The position numbers and the translations under genes are program-made. The notes beneath the pieces are model-generated. The model did no database searches. It saw only the letters and a program-made list of their open reading frames with translations, and was not told where the DNA came from. A DNA stretch of 64,000 nucleotides from positions 868,001-932,000 of the forward strand of contig NZ_CP154879.1 in NCBI RefSeq assembly GCF_039614765.1, in the 5' to 3' direction. This document shows, piece after piece, positions 7,614-17,064 of the stretch (positions within the stretch are counted from its first letter, which is position 1; every line of letters begins with the position of its first letter). Source of the stretch: Castellaniella sp. MT123. Lineage in GTDB: Bacteria; Pseudomonadota; Gammaproteobacteria; Burkholderiales; Burkholderiaceae_B.

Positions 7614-7831
7614 GGTGTCACCTTTGAGATAGAAAAAGCGTGTTTGCCCGACGTACGCCGCATCGTGAAACCCGATGAATCACAACCAGCCCGATCGCTA
7701 CGGCACCTGGATTGGTGCTGTGCAGCAACGGGCGGTCGGCATGCGTCCGGCAAACCAGCCTTGCCTGTCGATCAGGTGACTGGTAACCTTCGCGGATTGT
7801 ACCGTTTCTGACGCCAGCTGGCTCAAAATCC
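7614..7831. other. Divergent ppsA/ppsR promoter region
   Basis: Spacer of 218 bases between two diverging genes that must hold both promoters. I see no unambiguous operator or hexamer pair. No gene is present. Confidence 0.4.
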
Positions 7832-8665
7832 ATGACCGACCCCGCAATCGAACGACCCGTATTCATCGTCTCGGACAGCACGGGGATTACCGCCGAGACC
7901 TTCAGCCACGCGGTGCTCTCCCAATTCGAGGAAATCCCCTTCCAGGCTATCCGCCTGCCCTTCATCGACTCGGTCGAAAAGGCCAACGCGGCGGCGCGGC
8001 GCATCACCCAGCGGGCCGAACTGGGCGGGCCGCCTCCGTTGGTGTTCAGTACGCTCGTCGACCCGGAAATCGCCGACCGCATCCGCGAGTCGCCCTGCAT
8101 CTTTCTGGACCTGTTCGGCGCCTTCGTGCAGCATCTGGAAGGCGTCCTGGGGGTCAAATCCAACCGTTCGGTGGGCCGGTCCCACACCAATGGGCTGAGC
8201 AAACAGTACAACAACCGCATCGAGGCCATCAATTTCAGCCTGGCTCACGACGACGGGCAGTACATCCAGGGGCTGGAACAGGCCGACGTGATCCTGGTCG
8301 GGGTCTCGCGCTGCGGCAAAACCCCCACCAGCCTGTATCTGGCCATGCAGTATGCCGTCAAGGCGGCGAACTACCCGCTGATCCCCGAGGACTTCGACCG
8401 GGGCGCGCTACCGGCCACGCTGCTGCCCTACCGACGCAAGCTCTTTGGCCTGTCGATCCAGCCGGAACGGCTGGCCGAGGTGCGCAATGAACGTCGCCCG
8501 AACAGCACCTACGCGTCCCTGAAGCAGTGCCGCCAGGAAATCGCCGACTCCGAGCGGCTGATGCGCATGGAAAACATCCCCTGGCTGTCGACCACGACGC
8601 GTTCGATCGAGGAAATCTCCACGAAGATCCTGGACGAGGTCGGGCTGGACCGGATGAGCTACTGA
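7832..8665 (+). CDS. ppsR: PEP synthase regulatory protein (kinase/pyrophosphorylase)
   Basis: Bifunctional DUF299 family enzyme (277 residues) that inactivates PEP synthase by ADP-dependent phosphorylation of a threonine and reactivates it by Pi-dependent dephosphorylation. Seen: FIVSDSTGITAETF at 11-24, the SVGRSHTNG segment near 109-117, the P-loop GVSRCGKTPTSLYLA at about 154-168, and the NYPLIPEDF motif. It faces ppsA across a 218-base divergent region, the normal partner arrangement, so the regulatory target is almost certainly the adjacent PpsA. Confidence 0.97.
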   Translation: MTDPAIERPVFIVSDSTGITAETFSHAVLSQFEEIPFQAIRLPFIDSVEKANAAARRITQRAELGGPPPLVFSTLVDPEIADRIRESPCIFLDLFGAFVQHLEGVLGVKSNRSVGRSHTNGLSKQYNNRIEAINFSLAHDDGQYIQGLEQADVILVGVSRCGKTPTSLYLAMQYAVKAANYPLIPEDFDRGALPATLLPYRRKLFGLSIQPERLAEVRNERRPNSTYASLKQCRQEIADSERLMRMENIPWLSTTTRSIEEISTKILDEVGLDRMSY

Positions 8666-8724
8666 GGGCCGGATGAACTGCTGAAGGCAGGATCCACAAC
8701 CGTCGGCCGGGCCATCCGCCGGAT

Positions 8725-9525
8725 TCAACTGGCCTGCTGTCGCCGCTGCTCGAACAGGCAGATCGCGGCGGCCGCTGCGACATTGAGAGATTCCACACCC
8801 GCCGATTGCGGGATGTGCACCCGCCAGTCTGCCTGATCCAGCAGTTCGGGTGCCACGCCACGCCCCTCGTTGCCGAACAGCCAGGCACAGGGTCCGCGCA
8901 GATCCTGTTCATAGACCGACCGTGCCTGCTCCAGCGTGGTGGCCGCCAGCGGCACGGCCAGGCGTTCGTGCAGCGCCAACAGATCGACCCCTTCATGGAT
9001 CCGCAGTGCAAAATGCGCCCCCTGGCCGCTACGCAACACTTTGGATGACCAGGCGGCCGCGCAGCCCGGCGACAGAAATGCCTGTGTCAGCCCTGCCGCC
9101 GCCGCAGTGCGCAACAGGGTGCCCAGATTGCCCGGATCCTGTACCCGATCCAGGCACAAACAGCCGTCGGCGACCTGATCCGGCAAGGCAAAGTGCGGCG
9201 TCTCGACCAGGAAGAACACGGCGGGCCCGTGTTCCACCTGCGACAATAGATGGGCCAGACGATCCTCCAGCACCACGCGCCGCGCCGACTCGCACGCTTG
9301 CCACAGCGGCTTGATCCAGCCGGGCGACTGCGCCTGTACGGCTTCTCCCACGATCAGCGCCAGCGGCGGCCCCATGTGCTCCATCCAGGCGCGGCACAGA
9401 TGCTCGCCTTCCAGGATGACCCGGGTCTCACGCCGGCCGGACCGGCCCTGAGCCAGCCGCAGCCAGAGCCGGTAGTCGGGATTGTCGCGCGAAGCAATGT
9501 GACGAACGGGGGCGGACGATGTCAT
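8725..9525 (-). CDS. TrmH/SpoU family RNA 2'-O-methyltransferase
   Basis: S-adenosylmethionine-dependent RNA ribose methyltransferase of the SPOUT class, about 266 residues. Motif 1 DRVQDPGNLGTLLRTAAAAG, motif 2 WLFGNEGRGV and motif 3 IPQSAGVESLNVAAAAAICLFE, which form the trefoil-knot AdoMet site, are all present in order in the C-terminal half. The N-terminal RNA-binding region starts MTSSAPVRHIASRDNP; I chose this ATG (9525) because upstream in-frame sequence runs into the end of rnhB and has no family character. The target nucleotide (23S rRNA or tRNA) cannot be told from sequence. It follows rnhB on the same strand. Confidence 0.9.
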   Translation of the reverse strand: MTSSAPVRHIASRDNPDYRLWLRLAQGRSGRRETRVILEGEHLCRAWMEHMGPPLALIVGEAVQAQSPGWIKPLWQACESARRVVLEDRLAHLLSQVEHGPAVFFLVETPHFALPDQVADGCLCLDRVQDPGNLGTLLRTAAAAGLTQAFLSPGCAAAWSSKVLRSGQGAHFALRIHEGVDLLALHERLAVPLAATTLEQARSVYEQDLRGPCAWLFGNEGRGVAPELLDQADWRVHIPQSAGVESLNVAAAAAICLFEQRRQQAS

Positions 9526-9557
9526 GACGGCGGAAGCGGCCTGGATCGAGGTTGTGA

Positions 9558-10295
9558 TCAATCGGTGCGGTGTGCTGACGTGAAGTCCGCGGCATCCTCG
9601 GGCAACAGTTTGCGCACGGGGGCGAAGCTGCGCCGATGCGCGGGACACGGGCCGAATTCAGCCAGCCGGGCCAAGTGCAGCGCCGTGCCGTAGCCCTTGT
9701 GCTGGTCGAAGGCGTATTGTGGATATTGCGCGTGCAGCGTCAGGCAGCAGGCATCCCGTGCGGTCTTGGCCAGGATCGACGCGGCGGAAATCGCCGGCAC
9801 CAGGGCATCACCGCCCACCACCGCGCGCGCCGGCGCCGGCAGGCCGGTCGGCAGGCGGTTGCCGTCAACCAGGATTAGCTGCGGCGCGTGCGACAAGGCC
9901 AGGCAGGCCTGGCGCATGGCCAGCAGCGTCGCCTGCAGGATGTTCAGGCGGTCGATGTCCTGGACGTCGACCTGGGCGATCGCCCAGGCGAGAGCCTGAG
10001 CGCGAATTTGTTCGGCCAGCTGCTCGCGCCGCTTCGGGCTGAGCTTTTTCGAGTCGTCCAGCCCATCGATGGGCCGATCAGGATCCAGGATCACGGCGGC
10101 GGCGAACACCGGCCCGGCCAGCGGCCCGCGCCCGGCCTCGTCCACGCCCGCCATCCATGACGGGCGGCTGTGCAGCGCACCAGAATCGCCTGCCGGCCCC
10201 CCGCCGGTGTCCGGTCCGAACAGATCGGGCTGTTCGAACAGATCGGTCTGTTCGAGCGAAGAAGACCGCCTTGACCGATCAGATCGCGTGGCCAT
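9558..10295 (-). CDS. rnhB: Ribonuclease HII with N-terminal clamp-motif-like extension
   Basis: RNase HII cleaves RNA in RNA-DNA hybrids and starts ribonucleotide excision repair. The catalytic core starts at [14 protein letters not shown] (first Asp and Glu) and includes [38 protein letters not shown] and the QHKGYGT motif. The protein is 245 residues, with an N-terminal extension of about 48 residues rich in polar residues. It contains two copies of Q-x-D-L-F (EQTDLF then EQPDLF, residues 15-26), encoded by an 18-base tandem repeat at 10218-10253. These resemble the bacterial beta-clamp-binding pentapeptide. The ATG at 10295 overlaps the lpxB stop by 17 bases; a later start near the core is possible and would remove the extension. 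Confidence 0.95.
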   Translation of the reverse strand: MATRSDRSRRSSSLEQTDLFEQPDLFGPDTGGGPAGDSGALHSRPSWMAGVDEAGRGPLAGPVFAAAVILDPDRPIDGLDDSKKLSPKRREQLAEQIRAQALAWAIAQVDVQDIDRLNILQATLLAMRQACLALSHAPQLILVDGNRLPTGLPAPARAVVGGDALVPAISAASILAKTARDACCLTLHAQYPQYAFDQHKGYGTALHLARLAEFGPCPAHRRSFAPVRKLLPEDAADFTSAHRTD

Positions 10296-11544
10296 GGCAG
10301 ACGTCCAGAATGGCCTGCGCCGCCAGGCCCGGGGTATCCCGGCGTAATGTGCCGTGCAGCGCGGTGAAGCGATCCGAGATGCGCATGCCCAGCGCGGTGT
10401 CGGTCAGCGCCGTCCAGGTGTGTTCGGCCAGGGCCTCTGGCGTGGCGGCTTCTTGCAGCAGTTCGGGCACGACGAAATCGCGTTCCAGGATGTTCGGCAG
10501 GCCGACCCAGGGCAGGCTGGGCGCGGTCTGGCCGGATTTCCAGGCCATGAGGCGCCGCATCCACGGGGTGATGACGTAGGAAATCACCAGCGGCCGCTTG
10601 AACAGGGCGGCCTCCAGCGTGGCGGTGCCGCTGGCGACGAGCACGGCGTCGGCCGCCTCCATCGCGTGCCAGGCAACTGGCCATTCGCGCGTGTCCAGGC
10701 CGTCCGCCCGGCGTGCGGCCCCATCCTGCCCGCCGACAGCGGTCATATCCAGCACGCGGCAGTCCGGCACGGGATGCTGCGCCAGGATGCCGTCGAACTG
10801 CGCCCGGCGCCGGGCATTGACCACCGGCACGACGATCTGCAGGCCCGGGTCCTGGCGGCGTAAAAGCTGCGCGGCCTGCAGGAAACGCGGCGCCAGCAGA
10901 CGCAGTTCGGATTCCCGGCTGCCGGGCATCAACGCCAGCACACGACGGGCGGGATCCAGCCCCAGCAAGGATCGGGCGGCCTGGCGGTCGGGGTGTTCGG
11001 GGATCAGTTCCGCCAGCGGATGGCCGACGTAGGTCACCGGGACACCCTGTTCGCGGTAGAGATCAACCTCGAAGGGGAACAGCACCAGCATATGCGAAAC
11101 GGCGCGCCGGATCTGGTGGATGCGCTCGAAGCGCCAAGCCCAGATTGAAGGGCCCACGAAATGCACGGTGGGGATGCCGGCCGCGCGCACCTTTTCTTCC
11201 AGGCGCAGATTGAAGTCTGGCGCATCGACGCCGATAAAGACGTCGGGACGCTGTGCCAGCACCCGGCGCCGGGTGTCGTACCAGGTGCGTACCAGCCGTG
11301 GCGCCTGCCGCAGGGCATCCACATAGCCGAACACGGACAGCGCATCCATCGGGTGCCAGGCCTGAAAACCGGCGCGCGCCATGGCAGGCCCCCCGATACC
11401 CATCGTCTGTGCGGCCGGATCCCGCGCCAGCAGGCCCCGGATCATGCGGGCGGCCAGCAGATCCCCGGACGGCTCGCCGGCCACGATGGACGCGCGAATC
11501 CCGCCCCCGGATGACAGCGGGCCAGCTGCCCGATCCATCGTCAT
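10279..11544 (-). CDS. lpxB: Lipid-A-disaccharide synthase
   Basis: Glycosyltransferase family 19 enzyme that joins UDP-2,3-diacylglucosamine and lipid X to make the lipid A disaccharide, at the inner face of the cytoplasmic membrane. Diagnostic segments: IVAGEPSGD near the start, [35 protein letters not shown] and the acceptor/UDP region [12 protein letters not shown] chose the ATG at 11544 (421 residues), which leaves a short leader before IVAGEPSGD; an upstream ATG at 11586 adds 14 unconserved residues. It lies between lpxA and rnhB in the conserved envelope cluster. Confidence 0.97.
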   Translation of the reverse strand: MTMDRAAGPLSSGGGIRASIVAGEPSGDLLAARMIRGLLARDPAAQTMGIGGPAMARAGFQAWHPMDALSVFGYVDALRQAPRLVRTWYDTRRRVLAQRPDVFIGVDAPDFNLRLEEKVRAAGIPTVHFVGPSIWAWRFERIHQIRRAVSHMLVLFPFEVDLYREQGVPVTYVGHPLAELIPEHPDRQAARSLLGLDPARRVLALMPGSRESELRLLAPRFLQAAQLLRRQDPGLQIVVPVVNARRRAQFDGILAQHPVPDCRVLDMTAVGGQDGAARRADGLDTREWPVAWHAMEAADAVLVASGTATLEAALFKRPLVISYVITPWMRRLMAWKSGQTAPSLPWVGLPNILERDFVVPELLQEAATPEALAEHTWTALTDTALGMRISDRFTALHGTLRRDTPGLAAQAILDVCHGHAI

Positions 11545-11602
11545 CGAAAGCCCCGGAGGTGCCCTGGCCTTGCGGCCGAGGGGCACCGAGCCGATGCTGC
11601 GT

Positions 11603-12400
11603 TCATGGACGCGCGATGCCCCGGGTGGAGGCGCGCAGGAAGTCGATCAGGGTTTGCACGACGGGGGCCTCGGACGGATGGGCCTGCTGAAGATCAACCA
11701 GGGCGTCGGCCGCCTGCTCGATGTTGAACTGGCGCCGATACAGGGTCTTGTAGGCTTCTTTCAGCACCTGGATGTCGTCCGGCGTAAAGCCGCGTCGGCC
11801 CAAGCCTTCGGAGTTGATGCCGACCGGCCGGAAAGAATCGCCCGCGCCGATCATGTAGGGCGGCACGTCCTGGCGCACCGAACTGGTGCCACCGATCATC
11901 GCATGCGCGCCGATGCGTACGAACTGGTGCACAGCGGATAATCCGCCGATGATGGCCCAGTCGCCGATGTGGATGTGACCGCCCAGCTGCACGCTGTTGG
12001 CGATCACGATGTGGCTTCCCAGCTGGCAATCATGCGCGATGTGGACGTACGTCATGATCCAGTTGTCGTCGCCCAGGCGGGTGGTCCCCACGTCCTGGAC
12101 CGTGCCGATGTTGATCGTGACGTGTTCGCGGAAGGTGTTGCCGGCGCCGATCTCCAGCGCGGTGGGCTCACCCTGGTATTTTTTGTCCTGAGGAATGCCG
12201 CCGATCGAGCAAAACCGATAGAAGTGGTTGTTCGGGCCGATGGTGGTGTGCCCGTCGATGACGCAATGCGGCCCGACGCGCGTGCCGGCACCGATGCGGA
12301 CGTGTTCGCCGATGATGCTGTAGGGGCCGACACTGACATCGTCACCCAGCACCGCGCCCGGCGCGACGATGGCCGTTGGATGAATCCGCGCCGTCGTCAT
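11603..12400 (-). CDS. lpxA: UDP-N-acetylglucosamine acyltransferase
   Basis: First enzyme of lipid A synthesis, 265 residues, a left-handed beta-helix of hexapeptide repeats. The catalytic base His123 lies in HIAHDCQLG. Gly171 (in HAMIGG) aligns by spacing with E. coli Gly173, the 'hydrocarbon ruler' residue whose glycine form favours a C14 hydroxyacyl chain. The C-terminal helical domain ends in [12 protein letters not shown]. The ATG at 12400 overlaps the TGA of fabZ (ATGA), which fixes the start. Acyl-chain preference is inference from the ruler position. Confidence 0.98.
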   Translation of the reverse strand: MTTARIHPTAIVAPGAVLGDDVSVGPYSIIGEHVRIGAGTRVGPHCVIDGHTTIGPNNHFYRFCSIGGIPQDKKYQGEPTALEIGAGNTFREHVTINIGTVQDVGTTRLGDDNWIMTYVHIAHDCQLGSHIVIANSVQLGGHIHIGDWAIIGGLSAVHQFVRIGAHAMIGGTSSVRQDVPPYMIGAGDSFRPVGINSEGLGRRGFTPDDIQVLKEAYKTLYRRQFNIEQAADALVDLQQAHPSEAPVVQTLIDFLRASTRGIARP

Positions 12401-12852
12401 GCTTCGTCCAGGACGCGCACCGCACACATGATCTTGGCCTCGGCGGCGATCTGGTCGCCGACTTTGGCGACGGCCGTGTACTTGCAGATCGAGCGGCTGA
12501 GCTTGTCGGCCGAGACTTCCATGCGCAACTGGTCCCCCGGCACGACCGGGCGGCGAAAGCGCGCGCCGTCCACGCCGACCAGATAATAGGCGACCTTGGT
12601 GCTGGCCAGGTTCGGGGCCCCCGCGTCGGCGAACGAAAACAAAGCTGCCGCCTGGGCAAGGGCCTCGATGATGAGCACGCCGGGCATCACCGGGTGGTGC
12701 GCGAAATGTCCCTGAAAGAACGGTTCGTTGTAAGTGACATTTTTGATGGCGACGATGCTCTTGCCCGGGTCCATCTCCAGGACGCGGTCCACGAGCAGCA
12801 TAGGCTGCCGATGCGGCAGCCGCTCCATGATGTCTTTAATGTCGAGTTCCAT
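12397..12852 (-). CDS. fabZ: 3-hydroxyacyl-[ACP] dehydratase FabZ
   Basis: Hot-dog-fold dehydratase of type II fatty acid synthesis, 151 residues. The active-site pair His49 (in FQGHF) and Glu63 (in VLIIEALAQ) sits at the spacing known from other FabZ proteins, with HPVMPGVL between. Its gene is in the usual place between lpxD and lpxA, where it balances 3-hydroxyacyl-ACP use between phospholipids and lipid A. The ATG shares one base with the lpxD stop (TAATG). Confidence 0.98.
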   Translation of the reverse strand: MELDIKDIMERLPHRQPMLLVDRVLEMDPGKSIVAIKNVTYNEPFFQGHFAHHPVMPGVLIIEALAQAAALFSFADAGAPNLASTKVAYYLVGVDGARFRRPVVPGDQLRMEVSADKLSRSICKYTAVAKVGDQIAAEAKIMCAVRVLDEA

Positions 12853-13997
12853 TATTCTCTGTCCTGCTTGTTGTTCGCGGACTGCCTGGCGATCCCGGTA
12901 GCCGCTTGTCGTTCGGCGGACCGCACGCGCTTGCGTAATTGCGCCAGCTGGCCGATCACCGCCGCATTATGTTGCCAGGCGGCATGTTCAGCCACCGGGA
13001 ATACCCCGGTATAGCGCCCTGGCTTGAGGATGTCGGATGTGACCGCCGTCCCGCCGGAAATGTGCACGTCGTCGCCCAGCGTCAGATGGCCGCCGAACAT
13101 GGCCGCCCCCCCGATCACGCAGCGCTGGCCCATCGTGGTGGACCCAGCCACCCCTACACAGGCCGCCATCGCCGTGTGATCCCCGATACGGCAATTATGG
13201 CCGATCATGATCTGGTTATCGAGCTTCACGCCGTTACCCAGCACCGTGTCCTCGACCGCGCCCCGATCGACCGTGGTATTGGCGCCGATCTCGACGTCAT
13301 CACCAATACGAACGCCCCCCAGCTGGGCGATCTTGGCCCAAGCCCCCGGGGTGCGCGGATCGGGCGCAAACCCGAAACCATCGGCGCCCAGCACCACACC
13401 GGAATGCAGAATGGCGCGCGCGCCCACGGACACCCCGTGATAGAGCGTGACCTGCGCATGCAGCAGACTGTCAGGCCCGATCGAGCAATCCGGACCGATC
13501 ACGCAGCCGGCCCCGATCCGGGTACCGGCCCCGATCCGGGTGCCGGCCTCGATCACGGCCAGCGGCCCGATATGGACGCCGTCTTCCAGGACGGCAGTCA
13601 GTGCAATGATGGCGCTGGGGTGGATGCCCTGCGGCAGGCCGGCCACGCGGTGGCGGTCGAACCACTGGGCGAGCAGCGCATACATGAGATACGGCTGCGG
13701 GCACAACACAGCGGCCCAGGCGGGCGCCTGGGAGTGGCTGTCCTGGAAGGACGCCCAGTCTTCCGGACGCAGGATGACCGCGGCGGCGCGGCAGTCATCC
13801 AGCTGCGAGTGCAGTCGCGGATTGGAGAGAAAGCTGATCTCGGTGGGCCCCGCCGTGTTCAGCGAGCCGAGCCCCGCGATGCGCAGAGTGTCTGCGGCCG
13901 CGGTGCCGGTGATCCTGCACCCCAGCCCGACCGAGTCGGCTGCCTGCAACAGGTGCGGCAAGACTGGAGCCCGATCGGGCGCGAGCAGCACCGGCAT
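12852..13997 (-). CDS. lpxD: UDP-3-O-(3-hydroxymyristoyl)glucosamine N-acyltransferase
   Basis: Third acyltransferase step of lipid A synthesis. The N-terminal uridine-binding domain (about residues 15-125, with ISFLSNPRL) is followed by the hexapeptide-repeat helix and a C-terminal helix of about 40 residues. The ADGFGFAPD and [16 protein letters not shown] segments carry the expected active-site His. At 381 residues it is somewhat longer than many homologues (about 340-350) through its N-terminus and a charged tail. A near-perfect 18-base tandem repeat (13509-13544) encodes two GTRIGA hexads, but the total hexad count matches other LpxD proteins. Confidence 0.97.
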   Translation of the reverse strand: MPVLLAPDRAPVLPHLLQAADSVGLGCRITGTAAADTLRIAGLGSLNTAGPTEISFLSNPRLHSQLDDCRAAAVILRPEDWASFQDSHSQAPAWAAVLCPQPYLMYALLAQWFDRHRVAGLPQGIHPSAIIALTAVLEDGVHIGPLAVIEAGTRIGAGTRIGAGCVIGPDCSIGPDSLLHAQVTLYHGVSVGARAILHSGVVLGADGFGFAPDPRTPGAWAKIAQLGGVRIGDDVEIGANTTVDRGAVEDTVLGNGVKLDNQIMIGHNCRIGDHTAMAACVGVAGSTTMGQRCVIGGAAMFGGHLTLGDDVHISGGTAVTSDILKPGRYTGVFPVAEHAAWQHNAAVIGQLAQLRKRVRSAERQAATGIARQSANNKQDRE

Positions 13998-14003
13998 CTG
14001 AAA

Positions 14004-14555
14004 TCAGCCACCCAGGGCTTTGATGACCTGGTCGGTGATATCCACGCGCGGACTGACCGTCACGGCGTCCTGGATGATCAGATCATAGTTCTGCTGTTCG
14101 GCGATTTTTTTGATCGCGGTGTCGGCCTTTTCCACGATCGCGGAAAATTCCTCGTTCCGACGGCGGTTGAAGTCTTCCTGGAACTCGCGACGCTTGCGCT
14201 GCAGATCGGAATCGATGTCCTGCAATTGACGCTGGCGTTTGACACGGTCGGCCTCGGACAGCACGGGCGCGTCCTTGTCGAGTTTCTGGGCCTGGGAACG
14301 CAGACTGTCGGCCTGCTTCTGCAGATCCTGGTCACGTTTCTTGAATTCGGCCTCGATCTTGGCCTGGGCGGCCTTGGCCGGCTTCGAGTCGCGCAGAATG
14401 CGTTCCGTGCTGACGAAACCGATCTTCGTTCCCTGGGCATACGAGGGGACGACGAACAGCGCCCCAAGCCCGATCGCAGCAGCCACAGCCAGGGCACGAT
14501 GGCCACGGACGGCGTGTTGCGCCAATGTTGAAACATTCAAACCTGAAAGACTCAT
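14004..14555 (-). CDS. ompH: Periplasmic chaperone OmpH/Skp
   Basis: Skp-type trimeric chaperone for outer membrane proteins, 183 residues. A signal peptide is visible (hydrophobic core about 21-38, cleavage near VVPSYA-QG). The mature protein begins KIGFVSTERILRDS, then a long charged coiled-coil 'tentacle' (about 60-150) and the DLIIQDAVTVSPRVDITDQVI end. It lies directly between bamA and lpxD, the standard order, and hands clients to the neighbouring BamA. Confidence 0.95.
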   Translation of the reverse strand: MSLSGLNVSTLAQHAVRGHRALAVAAAIGLGALFVVPSYAQGTKIGFVSTERILRDSKPAKAAQAKIEAEFKKRDQDLQKQADSLRSQAQKLDKDAPVLSEADRVKRQRQLQDIDSDLQRKRREFQEDFNRRRNEEFSAIVEKADTAIKKIAEQQNYDLIIQDAVTVSPRVDITDQVIKALGG

Positions 14556-14622
14556 GATGAAAAAACCACCTGCGGTGAACGCTGCGATAAAAAGGAACTA
14601 TTGTGCCATTAAACGGAGGGAA

Positions 14623-16995
14623 TCAGAACCCTGTGCCGATCTGGAACTGGAACAGTTGTTTCTCGTCGCCGTCCTTGGCATTCAGAGGACGACCGAACGA
14701 CAATTGCAACGGCCCCAGAGGCGATTCCCAGGACAGGCCGATACCCGCCGAGAACTTCCAGCCGCAAGGATCGGAGACGCCGTTGTTGATGCCTTGTGTG
14801 CAAGGCGAACTGTCGGTGTTGGCGACTTGCCCGGCATCCGTGAAGAGGAACCAGCGCAGGGTGCGGTCCCGGGTGGCGCCCGGGAACGGCAGATACAGCT
14901 GCAAGTTGCCCACGATGCGCCGCGAGCCCCCCAGGTAGGTGTTGGTCAGGGTATCGCGGGGGCCGAGCGACGCGCCCTCGTAGCCGCGCACCGACCCGAT
15001 GCCGCCCGCGTACATGTTCTTGATGACCGGGAAGGCCTTGCCGCTGCTGCCGTAGGTCTTTTCCCAGTCGGCCTGGCCGTTCAGGGCCAGGGTGAACGAA
15101 CGCCCCATCGGCCAGAAGAACTGCTGCTGGCCGCTGAGCTTGTAGTATTTCAGATCCATCGTGGAGACATCCGCCGACAGGCGGGTATAGCTGCCCTTAT
15201 GCGGCGCCAGCGCGCTGTCGCGCGTGTCTTTGGCCCAGCCCAAGCTGCCGATGACTGCGTTCGTGGTGTCGCCGTACTGGTCGACGAAATTCTGATAGGC
15301 CAGCGGCGCCGGATTCAGATTGAGATCCGTGCCCATGGTCATGTCGCGCAGGGAATTGCGCTCGAAGGTCGCGCCGGCGAACACGCGGTCCGTCTCGGAG
15401 ATCGGGACCCCGAAATTCAGGCCCAGGCCCAGGGATTCGACGGCATACCAGCCCAGCGAGCCGCTATCGGCCACGGCATACGGCGTCGTGCGCCGGTAGT
15501 AGATGGACGTGGTCTTGCTGATGCCGTCCTGGGTCCAGTAGGGGTTGGTGTGCGAGATCACGGCAGCGCGGTTGGTGGCGCTGGTATTGACATTCAGCGA
15601 CAGCGAGTTGCCGCTGCCGAATACGTTGTCCTGGCTGATCCCGGCCGAGAGCATCAGCTTGTCGGTCGTGCCGTAGCCAACCCCCAGGTTGATCATGCCG
15701 GTGGGTTTTTCCTTCACGTTCACGTCGACGTCGACCTGGTCGGGCGAGCCCGGCACGGGATCGGTCTTGACGTCGACCTCGCTGAAGTAGCCCAGCCGGT
15801 CGATGCGGTCCTTCGAGGTCTTGATGCTGGAGGAGTCGTACCAGGCGGCTTCCTGCTGGCGCATTTCACGGCGCACGACCTGGTCGCGGGTGCGCGTGTT
15901 GCCGCCCACGTTGATGCGGCGCACGTATACGCGGCGCCCGGGATCGACGTAGAACGTGAGCTTGGCGACATGCGTGTCGTGATCCAGGACCGGGCTGGGG
16001 TTCACATTGGCGAAGGCGTAGCCCAGCGACCCCAGGTAATCCGTCATGGATTTCGCGATCGCGTTGGTCTTTTCCGCCGAGAAGGTTTCGCCTTCGTGGA
16101 CCGTGATGATCGGTTTGAGTTTGTCTTCCAGACCCAGCAGGTCGCCGGCCATGTCCACTGGCCCGAGCTTGTAGGGCTCGCCCTCGTGCACGGTCATGGT
16201 GATGTAGATGCTCTTGCGGTCGGGCGAGATCGTGACCTGGGGGGGTTCCATGGAGAATTCCAGGTAGCCGCGATCCAGGTAGTAGGAACGGATGCGCTCG
16301 ACATCGCCCTCGAGTTTTTCGCGCGAATATTTGTTCGTGCCCGTGTACCAGGTCATCATGCCGCCGGTGGTCAGCTGCATCTGGTCTTCCAGGGTACCGG
16401 CGGAAAAGGCCTTGTTGCCGATGAATTCGATCTTGCCGATCGTGGTGACTTCGCCTTCGAAGATGTCGAAGCTGACACCGACACGGTTGCGCGGCAACGG
16501 TGTGATGACCGGATTGATCTGGACGCCGTACTTGCCTTTGGATAGATACTGCTGCTTCAGTTCGAAGACCGCGCGGTCCAGCATGGCCTGGTCGAAGATC
16601 CGGCCCTGGCCAAAGCCCACCTGGGACAACGATTTCGTCAGGGCTTTGGCATCGAATTCGCGCATGCCGTTGAAGTTGATCGAGGCGATCGTGGCGCGTT
16701 CCTTGACGGACACCACCAGGACATTGCCGCGTGCGTCGATCTTCACGTCGCTGAAGAACCCCGTGCCGTAGAGCTTCTGGATCGCGGTGGCGGCTTCTTC
16801 TTCGGTAAAGGTCTGGCCGATTTTCACCGGCAGATACGTGAAGATCGTTCCCGGATCGACCCGCTCGATGCCCTGCACCTGAATATCGCGCACGACGAAA
16901 GGCGTGAAGGCGGCCGCCACGGCGGGTGCCAGCAAGGCCGCCAGCACCACGGGAATGGCGCGCTTGATCAGACGAGAGTTCCGGAGAGACGACAT
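14623..16995 (-). CDS. bamA: Outer membrane protein assembly factor BamA
   Basis: Central barrel of the BAM complex, which folds beta-barrel proteins into the outer membrane. It has a signal peptide (to about residue 29), five POTRA domains (the first starting FVVRDIQVQGIERVDPGTIF), and a C-terminal 16-strand barrel. The lid-loop VRGYEGASLGPRD (the VRGF/Y motif) and a C-terminal strand ending in Phe (QFQIGTGF, the beta-signal) are present. Length of 790 residues is typical. It is flanked by rseP and ompH in the conserved order. Confidence 0.98.
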   Translation of the reverse strand: MSSLRNSRLIKRAIPVVLAALLAPAVAAAFTPFVVRDIQVQGIERVDPGTIFTYLPVKIGQTFTEEEAATAIQKLYGTGFFSDVKIDARGNVLVVSVKERATIASINFNGMREFDAKALTKSLSQVGFGQGRIFDQAMLDRAVFELKQQYLSKGKYGVQINPVITPLPRNRVGVSFDIFEGEVTTIGKIEFIGNKAFSAGTLEDQMQLTTGGMMTWYTGTNKYSREKLEGDVERIRSYYLDRGYLEFSMEPPQVTISPDRKSIYITMTVHEGEPYKLGPVDMAGDLLGLEDKLKPIITVHEGETFSAEKTNAIAKSMTDYLGSLGYAFANVNPSPVLDHDTHVAKLTFYVDPGRRVYVRRINVGGNTRTRDQVVRREMRQQEAAWYDSSSIKTSKDRIDRLGYFSEVDVKTDPVPGSPDQVDVDVNVKEKPTGMINLGVGYGTTDKLMLSAGISQDNVFGSGNSLSLNVNTSATNRAAVISHTNPYWTQDGISKTTSIYYRRTTPYAVADSGSLGWYAVESLGLGLNFGVPISETDRVFAGATFERNSLRDMTMGTDLNLNPAPLAYQNFVDQYGDTTNAVIGSLGWAKDTRDSALAPHKGSYTRLSADVSTMDLKYYKLSGQQQFFWPMGRSFTLALNGQADWEKTYGSSGKAFPVIKNMYAGGIGSVRGYEGASLGPRDTLTNTYLGGSRRIVGNLQLYLPFPGATRDRTLRWFLFTDAGQVANTDSSPCTQGINNGVSDPCGWKFSAGIGLSWESPLGPLQLSFGRPLNAKDGDEKQLFQFQIGTGF

Positions 16996-17064
16996 CCTGG
17001 CAATCCTTTTCAGCCGTGACGGGGGTTGGAGACAAATGATGCGCGATTGTAAGTCACAACGCGA

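Noticed and set aside
13509-13544. Apparent hexapeptide-repeat expansion in LpxD
   Set aside because: The 18-base tandem repeat is real, but lining up the hexads with E. coli LpxD from memory gives the same number of turns, so no extra coil is added.
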